DNA of 49,312 bases from Nitrosopumilaceae archaeon (GTDB taxonomy: Archaea > Thermoproteota > Nitrososphaeria > Nitrososphaerales > Nitrosopumilaceae): NCBI GenBank assembly GCA_011523285.1, contig WTHC01000054.1, positions 1 to 49,312 on the forward strand, written 5' to 3'. Within the stretch, counting starts at the first letter, position 1. Each line of letters opens with the position of its first letter. Positions 8,514-19,197 of the stretch are shown in pieces. The position numbers and the translations under genes were made by a program. The notes below the pieces were generated by a model. It ran no database searches. It worked only from the letters and a program-made list of their open reading frames with translations, and had not been told where the DNA came from.

Positions 8514-8804
8514 GTGAAAATTATAACGATAGGAAATAAAATTTTTGTAACTGTTTTTCAGTTAGCTGGTATACAAGGTAAAATGGTAGAGAATTCCAAA
8601 CAGGCTTTATCTGAAATAAATAAAGTAATAAATGAAAAAGTAGGATTAATTTTGATGAGTGATGATGTAGCAAAGCCTATTGATGATCAATTAACTAAAT
8701 TAAGAGCTAAGAAATCTATTTTAGTATTTTCATTACCTCATTCTAATAGTCAGAAAGAAAATGTAGACTACAGAGTTATGCTTAAAAAAATACTAGGAGT
8801 ATAA
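8514..8804 (+). CDS. A/V-type ATP synthase subunit F-like protein
   Basis: A 96-residue protein resembling archaeal AtpF (V-ATPase subunit F): an N-terminal strand IITIGNKIFVTVFQLAGI, the LILMSDDVA strand and a C-terminal segment with ILVFSLP. Subunit F sits in the central stalk with subunit D and couples catalytic-head rotation to the membrane rotor. The start is GTG. No other ATPase subunit gene adjoins it, unlike the usual operon, so it may be a relocated subunit or a paralogue. Confidence 0.72.
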   Translation: MKIITIGNKIFVTVFQLAGIQGKMVENSKQALSEINKVINEKVGLILMSDDVAKPIDDQLTKLRAKKSILVFSLPHSNSQKENVDYRVMLKKILGV

Positions 8805-8870
8805 GTATTAAGAAATAGATAATGTGGCATATTTATCCAGACTAAAATTAATTCAACTTCACTACGATCA

Positions 8871-8876
8871 TTTAAA
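8871..8876 (+). promoter_or_regulatory. TATA-like box for the alcohol dehydrogenase gene
   Basis: TTTAAA is centred about 26 nt before the ATG at 8900. This spacing predicts transcription beginning at that ATG, not at the ATG seven codons upstream (8879), which almost touches the box. Confidence 0.55.
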
Positions 8877-8899
8877 TTATGTTTCTGTATTTTGCATAC

Positions 8900-9919
8900 A
8901 TGAAAGCTGTATTTTATTATAAAAATGATGTTGTTCTAAAAGAAGTTGATATGCCTCAGGTTGGATCTGAAGATGTATTAGTCGAAATGAATGCCTGTGG
9001 AATTTGTGGATCTGACATAGAAAAAGTATTTGGAGAATATAGTAAATCTTCAATGCGTTTAGGTCATGAACCGTCTGGAACAATTATTAAGATAGGCGAC
9101 AAGATATCTGAATTTAAAATAGGCGACAGAGTGTTTGTACACCATCATGTTCCTTGTTATACATGTCATTTTTGTATCAACAATAATGAAACAATGTGCC
9201 CAAAGTATGAAAAAAGCAATATACATCCATGTGGCCTATCAGAAATTTTTCTGGTACCGTCTTGGAATATAAAACATGGTGGAGTTATCAAGATTCCAGA
9301 TAGTATGACATTTGATCAAGCTGCCATGATAGAACCTTTAGCATGTTGTATACGAACATGGAAAAAATTTTCGTATAATAAAACTTGTTCGATTATTGTA
9401 TTTGGAGCTGGATCTACTGGTTTAATGCATATAATGTTAGCAAAAAATAATGGAATTAATAGGATTATGTGTATAGATATAAATGATTTTAGATTAAGTT
9501 TTGCAGAAAAAATTGGCGCGGTCACAATAAATTATAATGATAGAAAAATGAAAGAAAAAGCTGTACAATACAATCCAGATGGAGCAGATATAATTATAAT
9601 TGCAACTAGTAATCAAAATGTTTTTCTTGAAGCTATAGATCTTGTGAGACGTGGTGGAAAAATTGTGCTGTTTGGAGTTCCACCTAAACACACTATGGTA
9701 AATATCAATATCAGTACTATCTATTCTAAAGAAATATCAATAATTACAAGTTATGCAGCCTCTGATTATGATACACAAGATGCATTTCATCTTATAACCA
9801 ATTCGAAAATGAATATAGACAAATTAATAACTCATAAATATTCCCTATCTGATTCGAAAACAGCGTTAAAACATGCTAGAGATGGCAAAGATGCTATAAA
9901 AATAATGATCACAAAATAA
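8900..9919 (+). CDS. Zinc-dependent alcohol/polyol dehydrogenase (MDR family)
   Basis: A medium-chain dehydrogenase of the sorbitol/threonine dehydrogenase group, about 339 residues. Catalytic zinc ligands sit in GICGSD (Cys36) and GHE (His56, Glu57). A structural zinc site is formed by Cys86, Cys89, Cys92 and Cys100. The Rossmann motif is VFGAGSTGLMH. It oxidises a secondary alcohol or reduces the ketone with NAD(P); the substrate is not visible. The next gene, an LsrF-like aldolase, starts 26 nt downstream, so the two may act on the same phosphorylated or keto-sugar intermediate. Confidence 0.85.
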   Translation: MKAVFYYKNDVVLKEVDMPQVGSEDVLVEMNACGICGSDIEKVFGEYSKSSMRLGHEPSGTIIKIGDKISEFKIGDRVFVHHHVPCYTCHFCINNNETMCPKYEKSNIHPCGLSEIFLVPSWNIKHGGVIKIPDSMTFDQAAMIEPLACCIRTWKKFSYNKTCSIIVFGAGSTGLMHIMLAKNNGINRIMCIDINDFRLSFAEKIGAVTINYNDRKMKEKAVQYNPDGADIIIIATSNQNVFLEAIDLVRRGGKIVLFGVPPKHTMVNINISTIYSKEISIITSYAASDYDTQDAFHLITNSKMNIDKLITHKYSLSDSKTALKHARDGKDAIKIMITK

Positions 9920-9945
9920 ATAATACGATATTATTATGTGATTGC

Positions 9946-10734
9946 ATGGATTGGGGATTAAAAAATAGAATATCTAGAATTATCAAACCTCATGATGGTA
10001 AAACTGTCATGCTAGCTATAGATCATGGTTATTTTTTAGGGCCTACAGACAAATTAGAAGATCCTAAAAAAACAGTAAACAAATTAGAAAAATTTTGTGA
10101 TTCAATTATGCTAACAAGAGGAATATTGAGAACGTCCATGAATGCTAAATTTGCCACACCAATAGTATTACGTATATCTGGAGGTAGTAGCATTATTAGT
10201 AATGACTTATCAAATGAGAAAATCACAACAAGTGTGAAAGAAGCTTTACGTTTAAATGCTAGTGCTGTTGCTATGTCCATTTTTGTAGGTGCAAAATATG
10301 AACATAATTCTTTGATAAGTTTAGGCAACGTGATTAACGAAGCTGAAGAATTTGGAATGCCAGTACTAGCTGTAACTGCAGTTGGCAAAGAGCTTGAAAA
10401 AAGAGATGCAAGATATTTGTCTTTGGCATGTAGAATAGCTTCTGAGTTTGGATCTCACATAGTAAAAACATATTATTGCGATGAATTTGAAAAAGTAATA
10501 AATTCGTGCCCAATACCTATTATAATTGCAGGAGGTCCTAAGCTAGATGAACAAAAAGCTTTACAATTAACTTATGATGCTATTAATGCAGGGGCAGCAG
10601 GAGTAGACATGGGGAGAAATATATGGCAATCAGAACATCCAATAGAAATGATCAAAGCAGTAAGATCAATAGTACACGGAAATAAAAACTCTAACGAAGC
10701 ATATACAGATTTTAAATTAGCCATCAAAAAATAA
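9946..10734 (+). CDS. LsrF-like class I aldolase/thiolase (DeoC/FbaB superfamily)
   Basis: A 262-residue TIM-barrel protein that closely follows LsrF, the 3-hydroxy-5-phosphonooxypentane-2,4-dione thiolase: DWGLKNRISRI, GKTVMLAIDHGYF, LTRGILR, KTYYCDE and GAAGVDMGRNI. The Schiff-base lysine is probably Lys174 (IVKTYY). Archaeal relatives also include FbaB aldolases and the DHNA-type synthases of aromatic biosynthesis, so the substrate is open. It follows the zinc dehydrogenase in the same direction. No lsr transport or LuxS gene is nearby, so an autoinducer role is unlikely. Confidence 0.82.
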   Translation: MDWGLKNRISRIIKPHDGKTVMLAIDHGYFLGPTDKLEDPKKTVNKLEKFCDSIMLTRGILRTSMNAKFATPIVLRISGGSSIISNDLSNEKITTSVKEALRLNASAVAMSIFVGAKYEHNSLISLGNVINEAEEFGMPVLAVTAVGKELEKRDARYLSLACRIASEFGSHIVKTYYCDEFEKVINSCPIPIIIAGGPKLDEQKALQLTYDAINAGAAGVDMGRNIWQSEHPIEMIKAVRSIVHGNKNSNEAYTDFKLAIKK

Positions 10735-10735
10735 A

Positions 10736-11134
10736 TTAAAAGTTAGACATATGCATATGTATTATTTTCCACGTAGGTTTTTTAAAAAACACAAATGTGG
10801 ACCTCGTATGAGATGAAATTTTTTTACAGCTATAAATAGTATTGTTGATCAATAATCCATGTTGATATAATTCAAATGCAGCTATTGCAAAATTATCTAA
10901 TAACTCGATCTTTAAATTTTGAATTTCATAGTCATAATCTGAAATACCAACAAATCTCAATTCTTCTAAGGCGATAGTAGTTGTGAAATCTTTTAAGTCG
11001 TGTGGCGGTATATCGCTGAAGCTAGAAAAAGCAGAATCTTGAGCTTGGATATCATATAAAGCGCGTAAGTTTTTAGTTTTGCCTATATCAAAAAATGTTT
11101 TAATTATTTCAAATAATTGTTCTTTATCGTTCAA
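10736..11134 (-). CDS. SnoaL/NTF2-like fold protein
   Basis: A 132-residue protein with the layout of the SnoaL/ketosteroid-isomerase-like fold: an N-terminal helix (LFEIIKTFFDIGKTKNLRALY), a strand-rich middle with FAIAAFELYQHG, and a closing FFKKPTWKIIHMHMS pair of strands. Members bind small hydrophobic ligands or act as isomerases, and the specific function is unknown. The start appears to be TTG at 11134, with a TATA-like run about 26 nt upstream (11158-11165). It converges on the aldolase with a 1-nt gap. Confidence 0.7.
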   Translation of the reverse strand: MNDKEQLFEIIKTFFDIGKTKNLRALYDIQAQDSAFSSFSDIPPHDLKDFTTTIALEELRFVGISDYDYEIQNLKIELLDNFAIAAFELYQHGLLINNTIYSCKKISSHTRSTFVFFKKPTWKIIHMHMSNF

Positions 11135-11255
11135 TGTGTTTTTAATAAGTAAATCTAATTTTTAATGTTTATTTTCACAAAATACAATACTAATGTCAAT
11201 TTATTGGTTTGATGAAATGTATTAATAGTTAAAATTATGATTTATTTTGGTAACA

Positions 11256-12944
11256 ATGAACAATATGTCTGGCGCTAAATCACTTATGTTAGCATTAGAA
11301 GAGCAAGGAGTAAAACAAGTTTTTGGATTACCAGGAGGAGCCAATTTACCTATGTATGATGAATTATTTAAGAGTGATATACGACATATTTTGGTACGCC
11401 ATGAACAATCAGCTTCTCATATGGCTGATGGTTTTGGTAGAGTAAGTAGGAAAGCTGGAGTTTGTTTTGCTACATCAGGTCCTGGTGCCACAAATATATT
11501 AACCGGCATAGCTACAGCACAAGCAGATTCTGTCCCAATGATAGCAATAACTGGTCAAGTACCAGTAAATATGATTGGTAAAGATGCATTTCAAGAAAGC
11601 GATATAATAGGAATGTCAAACCCAGTTGTCAAATATTCATTTCAACCAAGACATGCATCAGAAATTCCACTTACAGTAAAAAAAAGTTTTTACATAGCCG
11701 AAACCGGCAGGCCTGGACCAGTATTAATAGATATACCAAAAGATGTACAACAAAATGAATCTAAGATGGATTTTACATCCAAATTCAAGATAAAAGGATA
11801 CAACCCATGGACTATACCAGATGTTACACAAATAGAAAAAGCAATAGATATGATAATCTCATCTACAAAACCAATGATTTTGGCAGGAGGAGGAGTTATT
11901 ATATCATCGTCTTTTGCAGAATTACAATCAATTGCAGAGTTATTAAATATACCCGTAGTTACAACATTTAAAGGAAAAGGATCATTTCCGGAAGATCACC
12001 CATTATCATTAGGACCGATAGGAATGCATGGACATGCAGAAGCGAATAAACTCATGACAGAAGTTGATTGTGTGTTAGCTATAGGTACTAGATTTTCAGA
12101 TCGTTCAGTAGGAACATTTGACGAATTTGAAAAAAAGCTAAAAATAATACATATGGATATAGACCCAGCAGAAATAGGTAAAAATCAGACTACCAATATA
12201 GCAGTAGTTGGGAATGTGCAGACATCGTTAAGAATGATGATCAAATTAATACTACAAAAAAAATTAAAAAAAGTAATAAACAGTGAATGGATGAAACATG
12301 TAAAAGAAGTAAAAGAATATTGGAGAGACAATCTGAAGATTCATCCTGGCGAAATGAGCGCAGCACGAATTTTAAGAAAATTACGTAACACATTACCGAA
12401 AAAGTCAATAATTACTACAGAAGTAGGTCAACATCAAATGTGGGCGTCACTATTTTTTGATGTTATAGAGCCAGGAACTTTCTTTAGTTCTACTGGATTA
12501 GGCACTATGGGATGGGGTTTCCCAGCAGCCATTGGAGCAAAAATAGCTGCGCCAAATGTGCCAGTTGTAGACATAGCTGGAGATGGAAGTTTCAACATGA
12601 CAGAAAATTCTTTGGCTACATCAGTGTTGGAAGATATTCCTGTGATAGTATTTTTAATAAATAATTTTTCATTAGGTATGGTAGCTCAATGGCAAAGAAC
12701 ATTTTATAATAGGCGTATGATAGGAGTAGATCTGAAGAACTGTCCAGATTATATAAAGTTAGCCGAATCATACGGAGCTCAAGGAATAAGAGTTCAATCG
12801 CTAGACCAATTAGAAAAAGCAATAAAAACAGCAATTAAAAGTAATGTTGCAACTGTGATTGACATACCAATAGACCCAGAAGAAGATGTGCTACCATTTG
12901 TGGCACCAGGAACATCGTTGAAAGATATGATATTACCGTCATAA
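11256..12944 (+). CDS. ilvB: Acetolactate synthase, catalytic subunit
   Basis: About 562 residues. A ThDP-dependent enzyme that condenses pyruvate with pyruvate or 2-oxobutyrate, the first step to valine, leucine and isoleucine. The N-terminal Pyr domain shows GLPGG and the catalytic RHEQSASHMADG glutamate. The C-terminal PP domain has the ThDP motif GDGSFNM ending at INN. A TATA-like AAAATTAT near 11231 favours ATG 11256, although ATG 11265 is possible. First gene of ilvB-ilvN-leuA-leuB; ilvN follows after 5 nt. Confidence 0.95.
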   Translation: MNNMSGAKSLMLALEEQGVKQVFGLPGGANLPMYDELFKSDIRHILVRHEQSASHMADGFGRVSRKAGVCFATSGPGATNILTGIATAQADSVPMIAITGQVPVNMIGKDAFQESDIIGMSNPVVKYSFQPRHASEIPLTVKKSFYIAETGRPGPVLIDIPKDVQQNESKMDFTSKFKIKGYNPWTIPDVTQIEKAIDMIISSTKPMILAGGGVIISSSFAELQSIAELLNIPVVTTFKGKGSFPEDHPLSLGPIGMHGHAEANKLMTEVDCVLAIGTRFSDRSVGTFDEFEKKLKIIHMDIDPAEIGKNQTTNIAVVGNVQTSLRMMIKLILQKKLKKVINSEWMKHVKEVKEYWRDNLKIHPGEMSAARILRKLRNTLPKKSIITTEVGQHQMWASLFFDVIEPGTFFSSTGLGTMGWGFPAAIGAKIAAPNVPVVDIAGDGSFNMTENSLATSVLEDIPVIVFLINNFSLGMVAQWQRTFYNRRMIGVDLKNCPDYIKLAESYGAQGIRVQSLDQLEKAIKTAIKSNVATVIDIPIDPEEDVLPFVAPGTSLKDMILPS

Positions 12945-12949
12945 AGAAA

Positions 12950-13418
12950 ATGTATGCAATTTTATCAATATTAGTAGAAAACAAACCAGGTATTTTGTTC
13001 AAGATTACTCATTTATTCAGATCTAGGAATTTCAATATAGAAAATATTTCCGTGGGAGTTACAATGGATCATGATTATTCAAGAATAACTATCGCAACAA
13101 ATTGTAACGAAAAACAAATTCAGCAATTAGTAAAACAAATTAACAAGATGATAGATACTATCGAAGTTAAAAGATTGAATCAAAACAAAAGTGTATATAA
13201 AGAAACTATTTTATTTAAAATACTGAAAAGCAAGAAATCTGATCTAGTTGAATTAAATAAATTATGTGATACATACAATGGTAAAATTTATGAAGGTAAT
13301 AATTCAATAATAATTGAATTAACAGAAGAGCCTAACAAGATAAGTTCTTTTGAAAAAGAAATAAAAATACATAAAATTTTAGAGACTGCACGAACTGGAA
13401 TAGTAGCTTTAGAGAACA

Positions 13419-13429
<11 letters not shown>
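12950..13429 (+). CDS. ilvN: Acetolactate synthase, regulatory subunit
   Basis: A 159-residue protein with an N-terminal ACT domain (ILVENKPGILFKITHLF, FNIENISVG) and the C-terminal ALS_ss domain. It raises IlvB activity and gives valine feedback inhibition in the family. The length is typical. Its 3' end overlaps leuA by 11 nt, which suggests translational coupling. Confidence 0.93.
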
Positions 13430-14924
<1,495 letters not shown>

Positions 14925-14928
14925 TTCA

Positions 14929-15957
14929 ATGTATGATATTGCATTAATAATGGGAGACGGTATTGGACCTGAAATTTCAGAATCTGCAGTATCAGTATTA
15001 GAAATAATAAATGATAGATTCAAATTAAAATTTTCCATAAATAGAGTAGAAGCTGGCGATAAAGCTCTAAATGAAACTGGTTATGCATTACCCGCTGAAA
15101 CTTTATCTTCCATTAAAAAATCAACTGCATGCTTAAAAGCACCTGTAGGTGAAAGTGCATCAGATGTAATTGTATTTTTACGGCGAAGCCTGAATTTATA
15201 TGCAAATGTTAGACCGATCAAATCATATCCCAATATGTCGGCATTAAAAAATAATATCGATTTTGTAATTGTGAGGGAAAATACTGAAGATCTGTACATA
15301 GGAAATGAATTTGATATAAATGATGACGCATCTATAGCAATAAGACTTATTTCTAAAAAAGCGTCCAAACAAATTGCATCTTATGCATGTAACACTGCCA
15401 AATATAGAAATATATTAAATAAAGTAACTTGCGTTCATAAATCCAATGTAATGAAAAAAACAGACGGTTTATTTCTCAAAACGTGTGAGATGGTGTCTAA
15501 AACATATAGCAATATAAAATTTGAATCTATGTACGTAGATGCATGTGCTATGAACATTATACGGAATCCTGAAAAATTCGATGTCATAGTAACAACGAAT
15601 ATGTTTGGAGACATATTATCAGATGAAGCCGCACAAATTTCTGGTAGTTTAGGGATAGCACCAAGCGCAAATATTGGAGACAAATATGCTATATTTGAAC
15701 CCATACACGGAGCTGCGTTTGATATAGCTGGTAAAAAAATTGCAAACCCAATATCAATCATACTATCAATAAAAATGATGCTAGATTGGATTGGTATTAA
15801 ATATAATGATAATGAAGCCAGTGCTGTGTCCAAAGTGGTGGAAAATGCAGTGTATAATACTATAAACAAAAATATAAAAACAAAAGATATAGGTGGTAAT
15901 TACACAACAAATGAATTTACCAAAGAAGTAATTAATAGAATTCAATTAATGCAATAA
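14929..15957 (+). CDS. leuB: 3-isopropylmalate dehydrogenase-family enzyme
   Basis: A 342-residue beta-decarboxylating dehydrogenase: GDGIGPEI, substrate loop VRENTEDLYIG, metal/active-site VDACAMNI, TNMFGDILSDEAA and the NAD site EPIHGAAFDIAGKKIANP. The operon position after leuA supports isopropylmalate as substrate. ENTEDLY is also seen in isocitrate and homoisocitrate dehydrogenases, so an isocitrate-like activity remains possible. leuC and leuD are not in the window. The gene converges on aspS. Confidence 0.82.
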   Translation: MYDIALIMGDGIGPEISESAVSVLEIINDRFKLKFSINRVEAGDKALNETGYALPAETLSSIKKSTACLKAPVGESASDVIVFLRRSLNLYANVRPIKSYPNMSALKNNIDFVIVRENTEDLYIGNEFDINDDASIAIRLISKKASKQIASYACNTAKYRNILNKVTCVHKSNVMKKTDGLFLKTCEMVSKTYSNIKFESMYVDACAMNIIRNPEKFDVIVTTNMFGDILSDEAAQISGSLGIAPSANIGDKYAIFEPIHGAAFDIAGKKIANPISIILSIKMMLDWIGIKYNDNEASAVSKVVENAVYNTINKNIKTKDIGGNYTTNEFTKEVINRIQLMQ

Positions 15958-15978
15958 ATCATATTGCAACAAAAATTA

Positions 15979-17295
15979 TCACGGATGTAGTCTATTAGGA
16001 TCTCTAGGATATAATACAGTTTCACGTATATTTTTTGTATTGAGTAATACCATCATCAATCTATCTAGACCTATTCCACATCCTGCATGTGGAGGCATGC
16101 CCCAATTAAACACATTTAAATGATTAATAAAGTCAGTATAATCTAACCCTTGGCTAGTCATTCGATTTTTTATTTTTTGTGCATCATATAATCTAGTACC
16201 CCCAGACGAGATCTCAACGTCAGCATATTGAAAATCAAAAGATTGCGACAGTTCTTCGCATTCATCTTTTTCATGAATATAAAATGGTTTTAGCGATAAT
16301 GGCCAATCTATGATAAAATAAAATTCGGTGTGCATATTTCCAATTAATTTAAGATGCGAATCTAATAGATCGTCACCGAATTCTATTTTGATATCATTAT
16401 CTTGTAGCTTTTCCAAGATTTTTGCATAAGTGAATTTCTTAAAAGGAATATGTTGCAAGTTTTGTAATTTTGGATTCACAAGATCAGTATCATGTTTACA
16501 ATTATCAATAATAGATTGATATATTTTTTTGATCAGTGATTCTATTAAATTCATGATATCATAATAATCAACGAATGCTGCTTCGAAGTCCACACTAGTA
16601 AATTCACTAAGATGTTTTAACGTATGAGATTTTTCAGCTCTATAAAATGTAGAGATCTCAAAAACACGATCAAATCCTAACATCATTTGTTCTTTGTATA
16701 ATTGAGGACTTTGAGCTAAGTATGCATTATTATTAAAATATTTCAGAGTAAATAAATTAGCGCCACCCTCAGTAGCATTACCAATAATTTTTGGCGTGGT
16801 TATTTCTAAAAATTTTTGCGTTATCAAAAAATTTCTAATAGATTGAATCACATTATGACGTATTTTAAATATAGATGCTGTTTTTGGATTACGCATATCT
16901 AAAGCTCTAGAATTTAATCTGGTGTCCAAATGACTAATGTTACTACGTAAATCTAATGGAGAATGTAGTGTTGCTTTCGAAATAACTGCAATAGACTTTG
17001 AATTCAATTCAAAATTAAATTCATGCGATTCAGATTTCTGTAGAATGCCACTTACTTGTATTATGCTATTCTTTGTTACTTCTGTCGAATTTAGAATTTG
17101 GTTTTTTAGTATTACTTGCAACATACCAGTATTATCACAAACTACCACAAACGTTAATTTTTTCAATTTGATAACGCGTTCTATCCATCCACAAATAACT
17201 AAATATTGGCCTAACAGTTTTGACGAGATATCACATATAAAATGTGTTCTGCTAAATTTATTTTTGTTTTCTAGATTCTTCAAATTCAATTTCAA
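15979..17295 (-). CDS. aspS: Aspartyl-tRNA synthetase, archaeal type
   Basis: A 438-residue class IIb synthetase. The N-terminal OB-fold anticodon-binding domain (residues about 15-110, WIERVIKLKKLTFVVV) precedes the catalytic core: motif 1 region EITTPKIIG, motif 2 FEISTFYRAEKS, and motif 3 GCGIGLDRLMMVLL near the C-terminus. It lacks the bacterial insertion domain, as in archaea and eukaryotes. Whether it also charges tRNA-Asn cannot be decided by eye. Its start lies inside the preceding gene (38-nt overlap at 17258-17295), so the two are co-transcribed. Confidence 0.94.
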   Translation of the reverse strand: MKLNLKNLENKNKFSRTHFICDISSKLLGQYLVICGWIERVIKLKKLTFVVVCDNTGMLQVILKNQILNSTEVTKNSIIQVSGILQKSESHEFNFELNSKSIAVISKATLHSPLDLRSNISHLDTRLNSRALDMRNPKTASIFKIRHNVIQSIRNFLITQKFLEITTPKIIGNATEGGANLFTLKYFNNNAYLAQSPQLYKEQMMLGFDRVFEISTFYRAEKSHTLKHLSEFTSVDFEAAFVDYYDIMNLIESLIKKIYQSIIDNCKHDTDLVNPKLQNLQHIPFKKFTYAKILEKLQDNDIKIEFGDDLLDSHLKLIGNMHTEFYFIIDWPLSLKPFYIHEKDECEELSQSFDFQYADVEISSGGTRLYDAQKIKNRMTSQGLDYTDFINHLNVFNWGMPPHAGCGIGLDRLMMVLLNTKNIRETVLYPRDPNRLHP

Positions 17296-17779
17296 TGTCC
17301 AAGTTTTGAACTAATTTGACTATATTGATTACTTTATTGATATTAATTGGAAATCTATTTGTCCAACGTCCAGAGATTATCACACGTGTTTTTTGGATAC
17401 CGCCAGGAACCCAAACAGAATTAATAGATATTATTTTGGTAGGAAAAAAAAGATCTTCAATAAATTTTTTATATGTAGTTTGAGTTTCAACCAACCAAAT
17501 TTTTCCTGTAAAAGAATCTTGAATCAATCTATAAAGTGTTCTACTTTGTCTTATTGCATTTATATCATCTTTAGATAAATATAATAAATAATCATCATCT
17601 AGTTTTTGGCATTTTGTTAATGTAAATTTATCTATTTGTGTATTAGTTTTTCCTAATTGTGCTAATTTAATAGATGCATCTACATCAGACCTTGTAATTT
17701 TACCAGAGTCCAGTCTAGATTCGCACTGTGGGCATAGAATTGCATTTTTTGCGTCGAATCCGCATATTGGTAGCTGCAT
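17258..17779 (-). CDS. KH-like RNA-binding protein with degenerate zinc finger
   Basis: A 173-residue protein upstream of, and overlapping, aspS. The N-terminus resembles an archaeal family with a four-cysteine CxxC...CxxC ribbon, but here only Cys6, Cys16 and Cys19 remain and the residue expected to be the fourth Cys is Asp9. The C-terminal half (SVWVPGGIQKTRVIISG, then a helix-strand) looks like a NusA-type KH fold. A role in RNA or transcription is inferred. The family assignment is moderate. Confidence 0.6.
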   Translation of the reverse strand: MQLPICGFDAKNAILCPQCESRLDSGKITRSDVDASIKLAQLGKTNTQIDKFTLTKCQKLDDDYLLYLSKDDINAIRQSRTLYRLIQDSFTGKIWLVETQTTYKKFIEDLFFPTKIISINSVWVPGGIQKTRVIISGRWTNRFPININKVINIVKLVQNLDIEIEFEESRKQK

Positions 17780-17973
17780 ATATTAAAATTATTATCATAT
17801 AAAGTTGAATATATCCTTTCGTAAATATGATTGTCATATAGATTACAATATTGAAAATATTTAGATCATAATCCATATTATAATTACATATGATTTTTAT
17901 GATGATGTAATCTAATATGTTGTTTATTAATACAAAATTTGTATATAATAGTTTTAATTAAATAATACAATAT

Positions 17974-18618
17974 GTGAATCAGATTGTGAGTTTTCTTGAT
18001 TTATTTCCACTGCTTCACGATGTAGGTTATGTGGGTCTAGCAATGATTAGTTTTTTTGGTTCATTGATACCATTTGTTCCAATCCCATCATTTTTGCTTT
18101 TGGCTACCATGGCTACCGGAAATCATTTTGATCTTAATATATTAGCCATTTTGTCTGCGATTACAGCATCTATTGCTAAGCAAATAATTTTTTATGCGAG
18201 CTATGGTGGAAGAAAAATCATCAATGAAAAGATAAGAAAAAGAATGCGTCCATTTGAACGTCTTGTGAAAAGATATGGTGCAGTCGCTGCGTTTATAGCA
18301 GCTGCATCTCCAATTCCTGACGATTTGATATACATACCTTTGGGGTTAGCTAGATACAATCCATTAAAATTTTTTATAGCTACATTTACTGGTAAAATTG
18401 TTCTAAGCTACACAGTAGTATTGATTTCTCATTTTTTTGGATATTCCATATTAGATCCCATTATAGAAAACACAGACAATACTAATGTTATTTATTTTGG
18501 TGTGTTTTCATTTATATTTTTACTGTCAATTTCTATTGTACTTATTTTGAAGTTGGATTGGTCTAGAATACTTGGTAAAATTGCACCTTGGACATTAAAC
18601 AAAGATGATGAAGATTAA
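17974..18618 (+). CDS. VTT/DedA-like membrane protein
   Basis: A 214-residue integral membrane protein of the VTT (SNARE-associated, YqaA/DedA-like) family. Hydrophobic segments fall near residues 15-35, 40-65, 100-125, 135-155 and 170-195. The family's conserved Gly/Arg-containing re-entrant region appears as AAASPIPDDLIYIPLGLARY. Relatives act in lipid transport or membrane homeostasis. The start is GTG, 27 nt after tatataat (17942-17949). It overlaps the convergent glycosylase gene by 4 nt. Confidence 0.78.
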   Translation: MNQIVSFLDLFPLLHDVGYVGLAMISFFGSLIPFVPIPSFLLLATMATGNHFDLNILAILSAITASIAKQIIFYASYGGRKIINEKIRKRMRPFERLVKRYGAVAAFIAAASPIPDDLIYIPLGLARYNPLKFFIATFTGKIVLSYTVVLISHFFGYSILDPIIENTDNTNVIYFGVFSFIFLLSISIVLILKLDWSRILGKIAPWTLNKDDED

Positions 18619-19181
18619 TTTACATGAATTTTAAAATTCCATAATTTATCTAGGCCTGTTTTTACCCCTATTCTATTACTTTTTAGTATTTTAATATTTT
18701 TTATGTTTGTATTTAATAGATAAAGACTGTTCGAGGTTACTAGATCTGTGCCATACTGTTCTATATTTATTTGTAATGCCTGTGTTATTTTACCAGGGCC
18801 ATTAACTAGATTATATGAATTATCTTCTTTATGTCTATTATACATCATCTTATTTATTCCGTTAATTGGATTTAATGATCTAATTAATACTGCACCTGCT
18901 AAGCAATCATTATTTCTAGCCACAACATTGACGCAGTAATACATTCCATATATCATGTATATATAAGCTATTCCAATCTGTCCAAACATAGCACGATTAC
19001 GTTTTGTGATACCACAATATGCATGACTTGCAGGATCATCATTTTCTTTGTAAGCTTCAGTTTCAGTGATAATGCCAGATATTATGCTGCCATTAATATT
19101 ACGAACCAATTTTTTTCCCAGTAAATCTTTTGCCACATCTACTGTATCTCTAGAATAAAAATTACGAGGTAATTTATTCAA
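18615..19181 (-). CDS. 3-methyladenine DNA glycosylase (AAG/MPG type)
   Basis: A 188-residue glycosylase that removes alkylated purines, the first step of base excision repair. It matches the AAG fold: RDTVDVAKDLLGKKLV at the N-terminus, the catalytic-base region IITETEAYKENDDPASHAY, the intercalating-loop tyrosine IYMIYGMYYCVNVV, and GAVLIRSLNPI with NGPGKITQAL. The length is typical. Sixteen nt separate it from the uracil-DNA glycosylase gene upstream, so the two repair genes may form one transcript. Confidence 0.92.
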   Translation of the reverse strand: MNKLPRNFYSRDTVDVAKDLLGKKLVRNINGSIISGIITETEAYKENDDPASHAYCGITKRNRAMFGQIGIAYIYMIYGMYYCVNVVARNNDCLAGAVLIRSLNPINGINKMMYNRHKEDNSYNLVNGPGKITQALQINIEQYGTDLVTSNSLYLLNTNIKNIKILKSNRIGVKTGLDKLWNFKIHVN

Positions 19182-19197
19182 CAGAATATAACATAAT

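Noticed and set aside
17780-17973. A tRNA or small RNA in the gap before the VTT gene
   Set aside because: No cloverleaf or T-loop consensus (GGTTCRA) is visible. The DNA is almost all A/T and looks like promoter sequence.
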